64,000 bases of DNA, taken from contig NZ_CP019236.1 of assembly GCF_001955695.1 (NCBI RefSeq), positions 5,146,001-5,210,000 on the forward strand, in the 5' to 3' direction. The notes below the pieces were generated by a model. That model had not been told where the DNA came from. It saw only the letters and a list, made by a program, of their open reading frames with translations, and did no database searches. Numbering within the stretch: the stretch's first letter is position 1; every line of letters begins with the position of its first letter. This stretch comes from Rhodoferax koreense. GTDB taxonomy: Bacteria > Pseudomonadota > Gammaproteobacteria > Burkholderiales > Burkholderiaceae_C. A program made the translations under genes and the position numbers. Below, one piece after another: positions 7,890 through 17,683 of the stretch.

Positions 7890-9293
7890 TCATGTACGCG
7901 CCTTGAACACGGCCGGGCCTTCCTCGGCCAGGTCCCAGAACAGGCCGGCCATGATGTGCAGCGACTCGCGCGTCACGTCGGCCAGGATGTGTTCGTTGGG
8001 CGCATGCTGCGAGCACGCCGGGTAGGAATGCGGCACCCACAAAGTGGGCAGGCCGAGGGTCTCGGAAAACACGTCGTTCGGCAGCGAGCCGCCGAGGTTG
8101 GGCAGCAGGGCCGGCGGCTTGCCGGTGCTGCGTTCGATCGAGGCCAGGCCCCAGCGCACCCAGGCGTCGTCCGGGTCGAGCCTCGTCGCGGCCATGTGCA
8201 CGTCGGTGCCGCGCAGTTCCACGTCGTCGAAGCCGTGTGCGTCAAGGTGCGCGCGGATGTGCTTCAGGAACTGCGTCGGGTCGCTGCCCACCACGTAGCG
8301 CATGTGGCAGTGCGCGCGCGCCTCGGCGGGGATGGCATGCACCGGCATGGCCGGGTTGCCGGTGGTGAAGGCCAGCACTTCGAGGCTGTTCCAGCCGATC
8401 ACACGTTCGGCCGCCGACAGGCCGGGCTCGCCCCAGTCGAGATCGATCTCCGGGTCGTTCACGTCGCCGCCGACCTCGATGTCTTTCAATGCGAAACGCA
8501 CGCTCTCAGGCAGTTCCTTGGGCAGCAGGCCGGGCACGAGGATCTTGCCCTTGGCATCGACCAGGCTGGCAATGGCATGCGCCAGGCGGATGCCGGGGTT
8601 GCGCAGCAGGCCGCCCCAGTTGCCCGAGTGGTGGCCGCCTTCGCGCAGCTTCAGGTGCAGGTCGAAGTTGAACACGCCGCGCGAGCCGAGGAACATGGTG
8701 GCGCGCGATGCCGAAACACGCGGGCCGTCGGAGGCGATGAACAGGTCGGCGGCGAGCAGTTCGCTGTGCAACGCGCAGACTTCGTTCAGGCCCGGCGAGC
8801 CGGCCTCCTCGCCCATCTCCAGGATGATCTTCACGTTGTAGCCGAGACGGCCATTGCGCACCGCGAGCACCTGCTCCAGGGCCGTGAGGTTGATCGTGTG
8901 CTGGCCCTTGTTGTCGGCCGTGCCGCGGCCGTACCAGCGGTTGCCTTCGACCACGATCTCCCAGGGGTTCAGGCCCGCGCGCCACTGCGCGTCGTAGCCG
9001 CGCACCACGTCGCCGTGGCCGTAGGTCAACAGCGTGAAGGCGGCCTCGGGTTCGATGCGCTCGGCCAGCAGGAACGGGCTCTTGCCGGGCTCGGGGTTGT
9101 CGATGACGCGGCAGGTGAAGCCCAGCGCTTCGAGCTTGGGCGTGATTTCATCATCGAGGTAGGCGTGCAGGATCGGGCCGCTGGCGCTGTCCTGGCTTTC
9201 GGTGCGGAAGGCGACGCGGCGGGCCAGCGTCTGCTGGAAGCGCCCGTCGTCGAAGATGGCCAGCGTCTGTTCGATGGCTTGGTGGCGGCTCAT
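7890..9293 (-). CDS. M20 family metallopeptidase (long form)
   Basis: This 467-residue zinc peptidase has metal ligands H93 and D95 in YGHGDVV, bridging D127 in GTADNKGQH, and the catalytic E162-E163 in EMGEEAGSPG. The length and the GTADNKGQ motif fit the longer dipeptidase/carnosinase-like M20 members that act on di- or tripeptides. An AAGGA precedes the ATG. The gene follows the DppF-like ATPase by 35 bases in the peptide-import operon. Having two M20 enzymes of different subfamily in one operon suggests stepwise hydrolysis of an imported peptide or N-acyl amino acid. No signal peptide is visible. Confidence 0.88.
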   Translation of the reverse strand: MSRHQAIEQTLAIFDDGRFQQTLARRVAFRTESQDSASGPILHAYLDDEITPKLEALGFTCRVIDNPEPGKSPFLLAERIEPEAAFTLLTYGHGDVVRGYDAQWRAGLNPWEIVVEGNRWYGRGTADNKGQHTINLTALEQVLAVRNGRLGYNVKIILEMGEEAGSPGLNEVCALHSELLAADLFIASDGPRVSASRATMFLGSRGVFNFDLHLKLREGGHHSGNWGGLLRNPGIRLAHAIASLVDAKGKILVPGLLPKELPESVRFALKDIEVGGDVNDPEIDLDWGEPGLSAAERVIGWNSLEVLAFTTGNPAMPVHAIPAEARAHCHMRYVVGSDPTQFLKHIRAHLDAHGFDDVELRGTDVHMAATRLDPDDAWVRWGLASIERSTGKPPALLPNLGGSLPNDVFSETLGLPTLWVPHSYPACSQHAPNEHILADVTRESLHIMAGLFWDLAEEGPAVFKART

Positions 9294-9328
9294 GGAGATT
9301 CCTTCGAGGTGTGTTTTTGTGGAGTGGT

Positions 9329-10185
9329 TCAGACGATGGCGAGCGAGGCTTCGCGTTCGATGTCGGGAACGCCCAGGCCGGGCTCGGGCGTGAGCGCGGA
9401 GGCCAGCAGCATGCGGGTGTAGGCGTGTGCCGGCCGCGCGAAGATCTGCTCGCGCGTGCCGAGTTCGACGATGGCGCCCCGATGCATCACAGCCACGCGG
9501 TCCACCAGGTGCTCGACCACGCCGAGGTCATGGCTGATGAACAGGTAGGTCAGGCCGAACTCGGCCTTCAGGTCGAGCAGCAGGTTCAGGATCTGCGCCT
9601 GCACCGACACGTCCAGCGCGGAGGTCGGCTCGTCGCAGATCAGGATGTCGGGCCGCAGCACGAGTGCCCGGGCGATGGCCACGCGCTGGCGCTGGCCGCC
9701 GGAGAGCTGGTTCGGGTACTGGCTGTGGGTGCGCTCGGGCATGCCGACCAGGTCGAGCATTTCCTTGACGCGTTTCCTCTGCTCGGCGGCCGTGCCGACC
9801 TGGTGCAGGGCCAGCGGCACGCCCACGATGTCGGCCACGGTCCGGCGCGGGTTCAACGAGGAATACGGGTCCTGGAAGATCGGCTGGATGGCGCGCGCGA
9901 GCGCCTTGCGCTGGCTGGTGTCGATCTCCTGGCCGTTGATCAGCACGCTGCCCGACGTGGCCGGCAGCAGGCCGAGCAGCATCTTGGCCAGCGTGCTCTT
10001 GCCGCAGCCCGATTCGCCCACCAGGCCGAGCGTCTCGCCCTTGTGGATGCGCAGCGAGACGTTGTTCACCGCCTTGATCTCGCCAGGCGAGCGGAACAGG
10101 CCGCGCTTGAGTTGGTAGACGCGGTTCAGCGCGCAGAGTTCGAGGGCGATGGCGCCGTCCGCCGGCGCCGGGTTCATCTTCGGTT

Positions 10186-10189
<4 letters not shown>
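9329..10189 (-). CDS. Peptide ABC transporter ATP-binding protein, DppF/OppF type
   Basis: This 286-residue ATPase begins at the ATG overlapping the stop of the DppD-like gene (ATGA). The longer frame upstream is antisense shadow of that gene. Walker A GESGCGKST is at about 58-66, the Q-loop is IFQDPYSSLNPR, the signature is LSGGQRQRVAIARAL, Walker B is LICDEPTSALD, and the switch is FISHDLGVVEHL. The AVNNVSLRIHKGETLGLVGES opening is typical of the F-type subunit of dipeptide/oligopeptide importers. It should heterodimerise with the D-type ATPase encoded upstream. Confidence 0.9.
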
Positions 10190-11187
<998 letters not shown>

Positions 11188-11200
11188 GTCTTGTGCTCCT

Positions 11201-12121
11201 TCAATTCCGGCCGTCGGGTGCCGTGAGATCGCGGATGCCGTCGCCGACCAGGTTGATGGCCAACACCAAAAGCGCCAGCACCACGCCCGGGATCAGGATT
11301 ACCCAGGGCTGGAAGAACATGTAGGCCTTGCCTTCGGCCACCATCAGGCCCCAGGACGGCGTGGGCGGCTGCACGCCCAGGCCGAGGAAGGACAGCGTGG
11401 ATTCGAGCAGGATCGCGTGCGCCATCTCCAGCGTGGCCACCACGGTGAGCGCACTCATCAAATTTGGTAGCAGCTCGCGCAGCAGGATGTAAGGCGTGGA
11501 GGCGCCCAGGGCCTTGGCCGCGGCGATGAATTCGGCGTCGCGCAACTGCTGCGTGGCCGAACGCGTGACGATGGCGAAGCGGTCCCACAACAACAGGCCG
11601 AGCAGGATGATCACCACCTTCAGCGAGCCACCGACGAGCGAGGCCATGGCCAGCGCCACCAGCACCACCGGCATGGCCAGGCGCGTGGTGATCAGGTAGC
11701 TGATGACCGCGTCCACACGGCCGCCGTAGTAGCCGGCCAGCACCCCGAGCGTGGTGCCGATGGTGCCGGCGATCACCGCCGTGACCAAGCCGATGACCAG
11801 CGACACGCGTGCGCCGTACAGCAGCCGGCTCAGGTAGTCGCGGCCGAGCTTGTCGGTGCCGAGCACGTGCTCCCAACTGCCCTTGTCGTGCCAGATGGGC
11901 GGGATCAAACGTTGCGTGACGTCCTGCGCGTAGGGGTCGTGCGGCGCGAGCCAGGGTGCGAACAGCGCGGCCAGCACGATGAGGCCGAGCATCACCGCGC
12001 CGATGGTCAGGCCGTGTTGTCCGAGCACACGGCGCAGCAGGCGGCGCCAGGCGGGTGTGCGCGGCAGGGCCAGTACCGGCTTGGCGGCCATTGTGGAAGG
12101 AGACAAAGTGGAAGCGTTCAT
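11201..12121 (-). CDS. Peptide ABC transporter permease, DppC type
   Basis: This 306-residue inner-membrane protein has a cytoplasmic N-terminus of about 35 residues, a first TM (LTIGAVMLGLIVLAALFAPWL), the periplasmic loop with PYAQDVTQRLIPP and the GTDKLGRDYLSRLLYG motif characteristic of DppC/OppC permeases, then five further TM segments. The EAA-like loop is in FIAAAKALGASTPYILLRELLP. It forms the heterodimeric pore with the DppB-like permease encoded nine bases upstream. Confidence 0.9.
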   Translation of the reverse strand: MNASTLSPSTMAAKPVLALPRTPAWRRLLRRVLGQHGLTIGAVMLGLIVLAALFAPWLAPHDPYAQDVTQRLIPPIWHDKGSWEHVLGTDKLGRDYLSRLLYGARVSLVIGLVTAVIAGTIGTTLGVLAGYYGGRVDAVISYLITTRLAMPVVLVALAMASLVGGSLKVVIILLGLLLWDRFAIVTRSATQQLRDAEFIAAAKALGASTPYILLRELLPNLMSALTVVATLEMAHAILLESTLSFLGLGVQPPTPSWGLMVAEGKAYMFFQPWVILIPGVVLALLVLAINLVGDGIRDLTAPDGRN

Positions 12122-12130
12122 AGCGATGCC

Positions 12131-13048
12131 TTATCGGGTTCGCATGCGCGGATCGAGCGCGGCGTTGAGCACATCGGCCACGAAGGTCAGGCCGATGTAG
12201 AACACGGCGATGATCAGCACCACGGCCTGCACAACGGGGTAGTCGTTGCGCGAGATCGAGTCCCAGGCGAGCTGCCCCAGGCCCTGCATCGAATACACGG
12301 ATTCGATCACCACCGAGCCGCCGAGCATGAAGCCGAGCTCCACCGCGGCCAGCGCCACCACCGGGATGATGGCGTTGCGCAGCGCATGCTTGAAGACGAC
12401 GCGTGCCGGGCTCAGACCCTTGGCGCGCGCGGTGCGGATGTAGTCGGAGCCGAGCACGTCGAGCATGCCGGCGCGCGTGAGCCGCATCATCGCCGGCATG
12501 GCGTAGTAGCCCAGCGCCACGGCCGGCAGCACGAAGTGTTGCCAGGTGGTGTTGCCCGCCACCGGCAACCATTTGAGCCCGACCGAGAACACGATGATCA
12601 GCGTGAGCGCGAAGAAGAAGGTCGGCATGGCCTGGCCGATCACCGCCACCATCAGCGACAGCCGGTCGATCCAGGTGTCGCGGTAGATCGCGGCCAGCAC
12701 GCCCAGCGGGATCGCCACCACCACGGCCAGCAGCAGGGCGACGCCGCCGAGCTTGAGCGTGATCGGCAGGCGTTCGCCGATGAGTTCGACCACCGTGTTC
12801 TGGAAGTAGAAAGATCGCCCGAAGTCGAGCCGCGCAGCGGCACCGAGCCAGTCGAAGAACTGCGCGGTGATCGGCCGGTCGAGCCCGTATTGCACGCGGA
12901 TCTTCTCCACGTCGGCGGCACTCGATTCCGGTCCGGCGATGGCGGTGGCCAGGTCACCCGACAGGTGCAGCAGCATGAAGCTGATGACGGCCACGGTCAG
13001 CATGACCGAAAGGGCCACCAGCAGCCGGCGGAAGATGTAGATCAGCAT
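12131..13048 (-). CDS. Peptide ABC transporter permease, DppB type
   Basis: This 305-residue inner-membrane permease has an N-terminal TM at about 8-30, a long periplasmic stretch containing the LDRPITAQFFDWL motif of the DppB/OppB family, and five further TMs. The EAA loop is RTARAKGLSPARVVFKHALRN, and the C-terminus ends in the usual DPRMR motif. It follows the binding-protein gene by 33 bases. Together with the SBP, DppC, DppD and DppF homologues it forms a complete peptide-type importer. Confidence 0.9.
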   Translation of the reverse strand: MLIYIFRRLLVALSVMLTVAVISFMLLHLSGDLATAIAGPESSAADVEKIRVQYGLDRPITAQFFDWLGAAARLDFGRSFYFQNTVVELIGERLPITLKLGGVALLLAVVVAIPLGVLAAIYRDTWIDRLSLMVAVIGQAMPTFFFALTLIIVFSVGLKWLPVAGNTTWQHFVLPAVALGYYAMPAMMRLTRAGMLDVLGSDYIRTARAKGLSPARVVFKHALRNAIIPVVALAAVELGFMLGGSVVIESVYSMQGLGQLAWDSISRNDYPVVQAVVLIIAVFYIGLTFVADVLNAALDPRMRTR

Positions 13049-13081
13049 GGTTCTGGCCCTCGGCTTCGGTTCAGGTTCGGC

Positions 13082-14623
13082 TTACTTCCAGCTCGCCGCG
13101 AAGAAGCGCGGCAACTCATCCGGCTGGGCGTCGAACTTCAGGTCGGACGTGAACGCGTAGTTGGTCGAATACGAGAACAGCGGCGCCCACATGGCCTGCT
13201 CGGAGATGCGCTGCAGCGCCTGCGCATACTTGGCCTTGCGTTCGGTCTTGTCGACGGTGGCGTCGGCCGTCTGCAGCAGGGCGATGGTCTGCGGGTCCTT
13301 GGCGGTGTCGTCCGGGCCGCCCTTGAAGTAGTTGCCGGCAAAGGCCGAGGCGTCGTTGATCGAGAACGAACCCCAGGCCTGGAACGACAGCGGCGCGCGG
13401 CCCGAGCGGATCTCGTTGCGCAGCGCTGGGTATTGCACGAAGTGCAGGCGCGCGCGGATGCCGACCTTGCGCAGGTCGCCGATCATGGCCTCGGCGTATT
13501 CGCGTTCGCGGTAGGCCCAGAGGTCGGTATCGAAGCCGTTCGGGAAGCCGGCCTCGGCCAGCAGGGCCTTGGCCTTGGCCGGGTTGTATTCGTACTTGAC
13601 GACCTTGCCCGTCTCGCAGCCGAACTGCGTTCGGAAGCACGGGGCATACACCGGCTGGCTGCCGCCGCGCACCAGGCTGTCGGCCAGGCCCTTGCGGTTG
13701 ACGGCCATGTTCAGCGCCTGGCGCACGCGCGCGTCCTTGAACGGCGCGGACTCGGGTGTGCTGCCGTTGTTGTTGATCGACATGAAGCCCACGCGCATGG
13801 TCTCGCCGCTGAGCACGGTGAGGTTGGGCGCAGCCTTGAGCGACTCGGCCTGGTCGGCCGGCACGCGCCAGATCCAGTCCACCGCGCCGGTCATGAGCTG
13901 AGCCAGGCGCGCCTCGGGGTCGCGGATGACGACGAACTTGACGTTGCCGATCTTCGGCTGGCCGACCGGGCTGTCCTTGAAGTAAGCCGGGTTCTTGACC
14001 ATGGTCACGCCCTGGCCGGGAATGACAGCCGTGATCTTGTACGGGCCGGTGCCGATCGGCGCCTTGCTGTAGCCTTCGAGCCCGACCTTCTTGAAGTAGG
14101 CCGCGGGGTAGATGGGCGTCGGGCCGGCCAGGTATTCGAGCGTGGCCGGGAACGGTGTCTTCAGGTTGATGCGCACCTGGTACTCGCCGAGTTTCTCGAC
14201 GTTCTTGATCCAGTCGGTGTTCTGCCGCGTGGCGATCTTGGCATCCGGCCCGGTGACTTCGTTGAATGTGTAGACCACGTCGTCGGCGGTGAACTTGTCG
14301 CCGTTCTGGAACAGCACGCCCTGGCGAAGGGTGATGTTCAACGCGGTGGGCGATTCCCACTTCCAGGCGGTGGCGAGCTGGGGCTTGAACTCGCCGGTCT
14401 TGGTGTCACGGTAGATCAACGTGTCCCAGGCCATGGCCGCGAGGATCACGCCTTCGCGCATGTTGTTGTGGTACGGGCTCACGTTCTCGACCTCGCTGTC
14501 GGAGGCGTAGGTGAGTGTGTCGTTGGCCCTGCCGGCGTGGGCCGAGGTCATGGCCGTCGCCGCGGCGGCCAAGGCCAGCGCCAGAATGCCGCGCTGCACC
14601 AGGGTGGTGGATGGATGCCCCAT
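13082..14623 (-). CDS. ABC transporter substrate-binding protein, family 5 (peptide type)
   Basis: This is the 513-residue periplasmic binding protein of the importer. The start is the ATG at 14623, because AAGGAG lies six bases upstream and a Sec signal peptide follows immediately (GILALALAAAATAMTSAHA, cleavage near residue 30). The reading that begins 22 codons earlier has neither. The mature part shows the family 5 layout: a DTLTYASDSEV opening, VYTFNEVTG in domain I, and NNNGSTPESAPFKDARVRQA, the conserved ligand-domain stretch. There is no lipobox Cys, so it is soluble. The ligand class is probably peptides, given the two M20 peptidases in the operon, but family 5 proteins also bind glutathione, sugars or opines. 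Confidence 0.9.
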   Translation of the reverse strand: MGHPSTTLVQRGILALALAAAATAMTSAHAGRANDTLTYASDSEVENVSPYHNNMREGVILAAMAWDTLIYRDTKTGEFKPQLATAWKWESPTALNITLRQGVLFQNGDKFTADDVVYTFNEVTGPDAKIATRQNTDWIKNVEKLGEYQVRINLKTPFPATLEYLAGPTPIYPAAYFKKVGLEGYSKAPIGTGPYKITAVIPGQGVTMVKNPAYFKDSPVGQPKIGNVKFVVIRDPEARLAQLMTGAVDWIWRVPADQAESLKAAPNLTVLSGETMRVGFMSINNNGSTPESAPFKDARVRQALNMAVNRKGLADSLVRGGSQPVYAPCFRTQFGCETGKVVKYEYNPAKAKALLAEAGFPNGFDTDLWAYREREYAEAMIGDLRKVGIRARLHFVQYPALRNEIRSGRAPLSFQAWGSFSINDASAFAGNYFKGGPDDTAKDPQTIALLQTADATVDKTERKAKYAQALQRISEQAMWAPLFSYSTNYAFTSDLKFDAQPDELPRFFAASWK

Positions 14624-14793
14624 TACTAACTCCTTGCGTGTTGGTTGAAACCGATTCGCTTGACCAGTTGCAAGAATGAGGCCCTGCAAGCGTTTCCGCC
14701 ATTACAGATTTTCGACCTCGTCGTTATCAAAAAGGCAACGCTTCATCTCGCGCGTGAATCACAATGCGATAGACCGCTGTCATCGGAAAAACC
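14624..14793. promoter_or_regulatory. Divergent promoter region between the peptide ABC operon and the LysR gene
   Basis: These 170 noncoding bases sit between the divergent starts at 14623 and 14794, the usual place for a LysR regulator to bind. The region is less GC-rich than its flanks (for example around 14700-14735). A minus-strand SD AAGGAG lies at 14630-14635. I did not find an unambiguous T-N11-A operator or sigma-70 boxes. Confidence 0.5.
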
Positions 14794-15729
14794 ATGCCCA
14801 CCTCGCAACTCGTCGCACGCCAGCTCCAGGACACCGCGCTGCGCTACTTCCTCGAAGTCGTGCGCTGCGGCTCGATCAGCGAAGCCTCGACGCGGCTCAA
14901 CGTGGCCGGCTCGGCCATCAGCCGGCACATCGCGCACCTGGAAGAGCTGCTCGGCGCAAGCCTGTTCGACCGGCATGCGCGCGGCATGGTGCCGAGTGCG
15001 GCCGGCGAGCTGCTGGCGGTGCATGCGATCAAGTCGGCACACGAGGCCGAGCGCGTGGTGCAGGACGTGCTCGCCCTGCAGGGCATGAAGCGCGGGCGGG
15101 TGCGCATCGCCGCCACCGAAGGTTTTGCGATGGAGTTCCTGCCGCGGCTCATCAGTGATTTTTCCGGCCAGCATCCCGGCATCCAGTTCCACCTTGGCGT
15201 GTATCCGCCGGCGGAAGCCACGCGCCGCATCCTGCACGGCGACGCGGACATCGGCGTGGTGATGAGCCGGGGAGCCGAGAAGGACATCAAGATCGAACAC
15301 CTGCAGCCTTCGCCGGTGATGGCGGTGATGGGCCACGCGCACCCGCTGGCGCAGGCGAAGCAACTCGGCCTGCTGCAGCTGCAGCCCTATCCGCTGGCGC
15401 TGCCGGAGCCGGACACCACGGTGCGCCAGCTGTTCGACATCGCCTGCAGCCGCCAGCGACTGGACCTGGAGCCGGTGCTCACCAGCAGCTACATCAGCGC
15501 GCTGCTGGGCTTTCTGCGGCACGCGCCGCTGGGCATCACCATCTGCGGCGAAATCTCGGTGCGTTACCAGGTGGCGCGCGGCGAACTGGCTGCGGTCCGC
15601 CTGAAGGACCGGGGGCTCGACCTGCGCAACATCGAGGTGCAGACGCTGGTGGGCCGCACGCTGTCACGCACGGCCCAGGTGTTCCTGGATTACCTCAAGG
15701 CACGCCTGGCCGGGCCGGTGGGTCAGTAA
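14794..15729 (+). CDS. LysR-family transcriptional regulator
   Basis: This 311-residue regulator has an N-terminal winged HTH at about 12-70 (ALRYFLEVVRCGSISEAS, then the recognition helix around GSAISRHIAHLEELLG and LFDR). A substrate-binding domain follows from about 95 (KRGRVRIAATEGFAMEFLPR onward). It is divergent from the peptide-type ABC transporter and M20 peptidase operon, so autoregulation and control of that operon are likely. The inducer is unknown. The gene ends 66 bases from the convergent HMG-CoA lyase gene, with a REP-like element between them. Confidence 0.9.
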   Translation: MPTSQLVARQLQDTALRYFLEVVRCGSISEASTRLNVAGSAISRHIAHLEELLGASLFDRHARGMVPSAAGELLAVHAIKSAHEAERVVQDVLALQGMKRGRVRIAATEGFAMEFLPRLISDFSGQHPGIQFHLGVYPPAEATRRILHGDADIGVVMSRGAEKDIKIEHLQPSPVMAVMGHAHPLAQAKQLGLLQLQPYPLALPEPDTTVRQLFDIACSRQRLDLEPVLTSSYISALLGFLRHAPLGITICGEISVRYQVARGELAAVRLKDRGLDLRNIEVQTLVGRTLSRTAQVFLDYLKARLAGPVGQ

Positions 15730-15768
15730 TTTTTCCACGGGGCGCGACAACCCGGCTCACCCCAGCCC

Positions 15769-15793
15769 GTTCGCACTGAGCTTGTCGAAGTGC
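15769..15793. repeat. 25-bp REP-like element between convergent genes
   Basis: GTTCGCACTGAGCTTGTCGA then AGTGC forms an imperfect palindrome (GCACT with AGTGC arms around GAGCTTGTCGA). It is the reverse-orientation relative of the element at 6556-6580 and of the arms in 63660-63745. It sits two bases beyond the HMG-CoA lyase stop, between convergent genes, where it could form a transcript-end hairpin. Confidence 0.75.
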
Positions 15794-15795
15794 CT

Positions 15796-16722
15796 TCAAC
15801 CAGCGCTCTGGCGCTTGTTCAGCAACGCCGTGGCCACGCGCGAATTCGGCTTGCGGCCGAGGAAATCGCTGACGTATTGCCCCGCGTCCACCAGTCGGTC
15901 CAGGTCGATGCCGGTCTCGATGCCCAGGCCGTGCAGCAGGTACACCACGTCTTCCGTCGACACGTTGCCGGTGGCGCCCTTCGCATAGGGACAACCTCCC
16001 AGGCCGGCCACCGAGGTGTCGAACTGCCACACGCCCATCTGCAGGCTGGCCAGCGTGTTGGCCAGGGCCTGGCCATAGGTGTCGTGGAAATGCCCCGAGA
16101 TGTCGTCGATGGCGAAGTGCCGCAGTGCCGCGTCCAGTGCGCGCTGCACCTTGATCGGCGTGCCCACGCCGATGGTGTCGGCCACGCCGCAGTGCTGCAC
16201 GCCAATGCCCTTCATCAGCCGCGCGACCATCTCGACGCGTTCGGGCGCGATCTCGCCTTCATAGGGACAACCCACGGCGCAGGAAATGGCCGAGCGCACG
16301 TAGATGCCGTTGGCACGCGCCGCCTCGACCACAGGCCGGAAGCGCTCGATGCTTTCGGCGATCGAGCAGTTGATGTTGCGCTGACTGAAAGCCTCGCTGG
16401 CCGCGCCGAAGACCACGATCTCGTCGGGCCGGGTGGCCAGCGCGGCCTCGAAACCCTTGAGGTTGGGCGTGAGCACCGAATACCGCACGCCCGGCTGGCG
16501 CGTGATGCCGGCCATGACCTCGGCCGCATCGGCCATCTGCGGCACCCATTTGGGCGACACGAAGCTCGTGACCTCAATCTCCTTCAGGCCGGCCTGCTGC
16601 AGCCGCTGCACGAGTTCGATCTTGACGGCGGCCGGCACCATCTGCTTTTCGTTCTGCAGGCCGTCGCGCGGGCCTACATCGACGAGTTTGACTTTGCTGG
16701 GCAGCGTGCTGCTTAAAGACAT
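15796..16722 (-). CDS. mvaB: Hydroxymethylglutaryl-CoA lyase
   Basis: This 308-residue TIM-barrel enzyme cleaves 3-hydroxy-3-methylglutaryl-CoA to acetyl-CoA and acetoacetate, the last step of leucine degradation. It has VDVGPRDGLQNE at 15-25 (metal Asp and catalytic Arg), the metal-binding HFHDTYG at 211-217, and the signature GLGGCPYAKGATGN with catalytic Cys244. It is the last gene of a tightly packed operon that also encodes both methylcrotonyl-CoA carboxylase subunits and an enoyl-CoA hydratase. Confidence 0.95.
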   Translation of the reverse strand: MSLSSTLPSKVKLVDVGPRDGLQNEKQMVPAAVKIELVQRLQQAGLKEIEVTSFVSPKWVPQMADAAEVMAGITRQPGVRYSVLTPNLKGFEAALATRPDEIVVFGAASEAFSQRNINCSIAESIERFRPVVEAARANGIYVRSAISCAVGCPYEGEIAPERVEMVARLMKGIGVQHCGVADTIGVGTPIKVQRALDAALRHFAIDDISGHFHDTYGQALANTLASLQMGVWQFDTSVAGLGGCPYAKGATGNVSTEDVVYLLHGLGIETGIDLDRLVDAGQYVSDFLGRKPNSRVATALLNKRQSAG

Positions 16723-16733
16723 GGCAGTTTCCT

Positions 16734-17654
16734 TCAGTAACCCCGGTCCGCATGCACCACACCCGCGATCGGCTCGCCCCGCTCCATCGCCAGGATCTTG
16801 CCCACGATCTGCGCGATGCTGTCGTCACGCACGGTGCGGGCCGAGGTGTGCGGGGTGACGGCGATCTTCGGGTGCGACCAGAACGGGTGGTCTTCGGGCA
16901 GCGGCTCGGTGCGGAACACGTCGAGCGTGGCGCCGGCGAGGTGGCCGCGGTCGATGAGGCTGATCAGGTCGTCATCGACCAGGTGGCCGCCGCGCGCCAC
17001 GTTCACCACATAGCCGCCGGGGCGCAGCTTCGACAGGGTGTCGAACCGCATGATGTCCACCGTGTCGGGCGTGAGCGGCAACAGGCAGACCAGCACGCGC
17101 GTGGCGGCGAGGAAGTCGTCGAACTGCGCCTCGCCGCTGAAGCCACGCACGCCTTCGACCGATTTCGGCGAACGGCTCCAGCCGTTGACCGGGAACTCGA
17201 ACTGCAGCAGCGACTTCGCCACGCGTTCCCCCAGCACGCCCATGCCCATGATCCCCACCGGGAAGTCACTGCGGCGCAGTTGTTTGTTGAAGGCCCAACG
17301 CGCATGGGCCTGGTTGGCCTCGCAAACATCGAATTCGCGGAAATGCCGGATCACGGCGTGGCACACGTATTCGGCCATCTGCACCGACATACCGGCATCA
17401 TCGAGCCGCACCACCGTGGCGCCGGCCGGCAGCGCGAGCCGCATCAACGCATCGACACCCGCGCCGATGTTGAAGATGCCCTTGAGGCCGGGCTGCTCGT
17501 CCAGCATGGCCTGCGGCGGCGCCCAGACGATGGCGTGGTCGGCCTGCGGCGCGCCGGGCGCCCATTCCTCGATGGTGGCCTCGGGCAGCGCCGCGCGCAG
17601 GCCCTCGAGCCAGGGTTGGGCCTTGGTGCCGGTACAACAGAAGGTGATGCGCAT
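16734..17654 (-). CDS. ghrA: D-2-hydroxyacid dehydrogenase, glyoxylate/hydroxypyruvate reductase A type
   Basis: This 306-residue NAD(P)H-dependent reductase has the cofactor domain motif GIMGMGVLGERVAKSL, the catalytic Arg in VVNVARGGHLVDD, a Glu in the DVFRTEPLPEDHPFW stretch, and the catalytic His in VTPHTSA. The DVFRTEPLPxxHPFW sequence is characteristic of GhrA. I take the ATG at 17654; the frame could also start at a TTG three codons earlier. It sits inside the leucine-degradation operon, 11 bases before the HMG-CoA lyase gene, although no known step of that pathway needs it. Confidence 0.85.
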   Translation of the reverse strand: MRITFCCTGTKAQPWLEGLRAALPEATIEEWAPGAPQADHAIVWAPPQAMLDEQPGLKGIFNIGAGVDALMRLALPAGATVVRLDDAGMSVQMAEYVCHAVIRHFREFDVCEANQAHARWAFNKQLRRSDFPVGIMGMGVLGERVAKSLLQFEFPVNGWSRSPKSVEGVRGFSGEAQFDDFLAATRVLVCLLPLTPDTVDIMRFDTLSKLRPGGYVVNVARGGHLVDDDLISLIDRGHLAGATLDVFRTEPLPEDHPFWSHPKIAVTPHTSARTVRDDSIAQIVGKILAMERGEPIAGVVHADRGY

Positions 17655-17683
17655 GGAAGTCAATTGGGGTTGGACAGCCCTTA

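Noticed and set aside
11867..14629. A 920-residue plus-strand open frame over the peptide ABC genes
   Set aside because: It is antisense to well-supported permease and binding-protein genes, is dominated by His, Arg, Asp, Gly and Glu as expected of a GC-rich shadow frame, and has no domain character.
14700..14780. A LysR T-N11-A operator in the divergent region
   Set aside because: Several near matches exist but none is symmetric or clearly better than chance.
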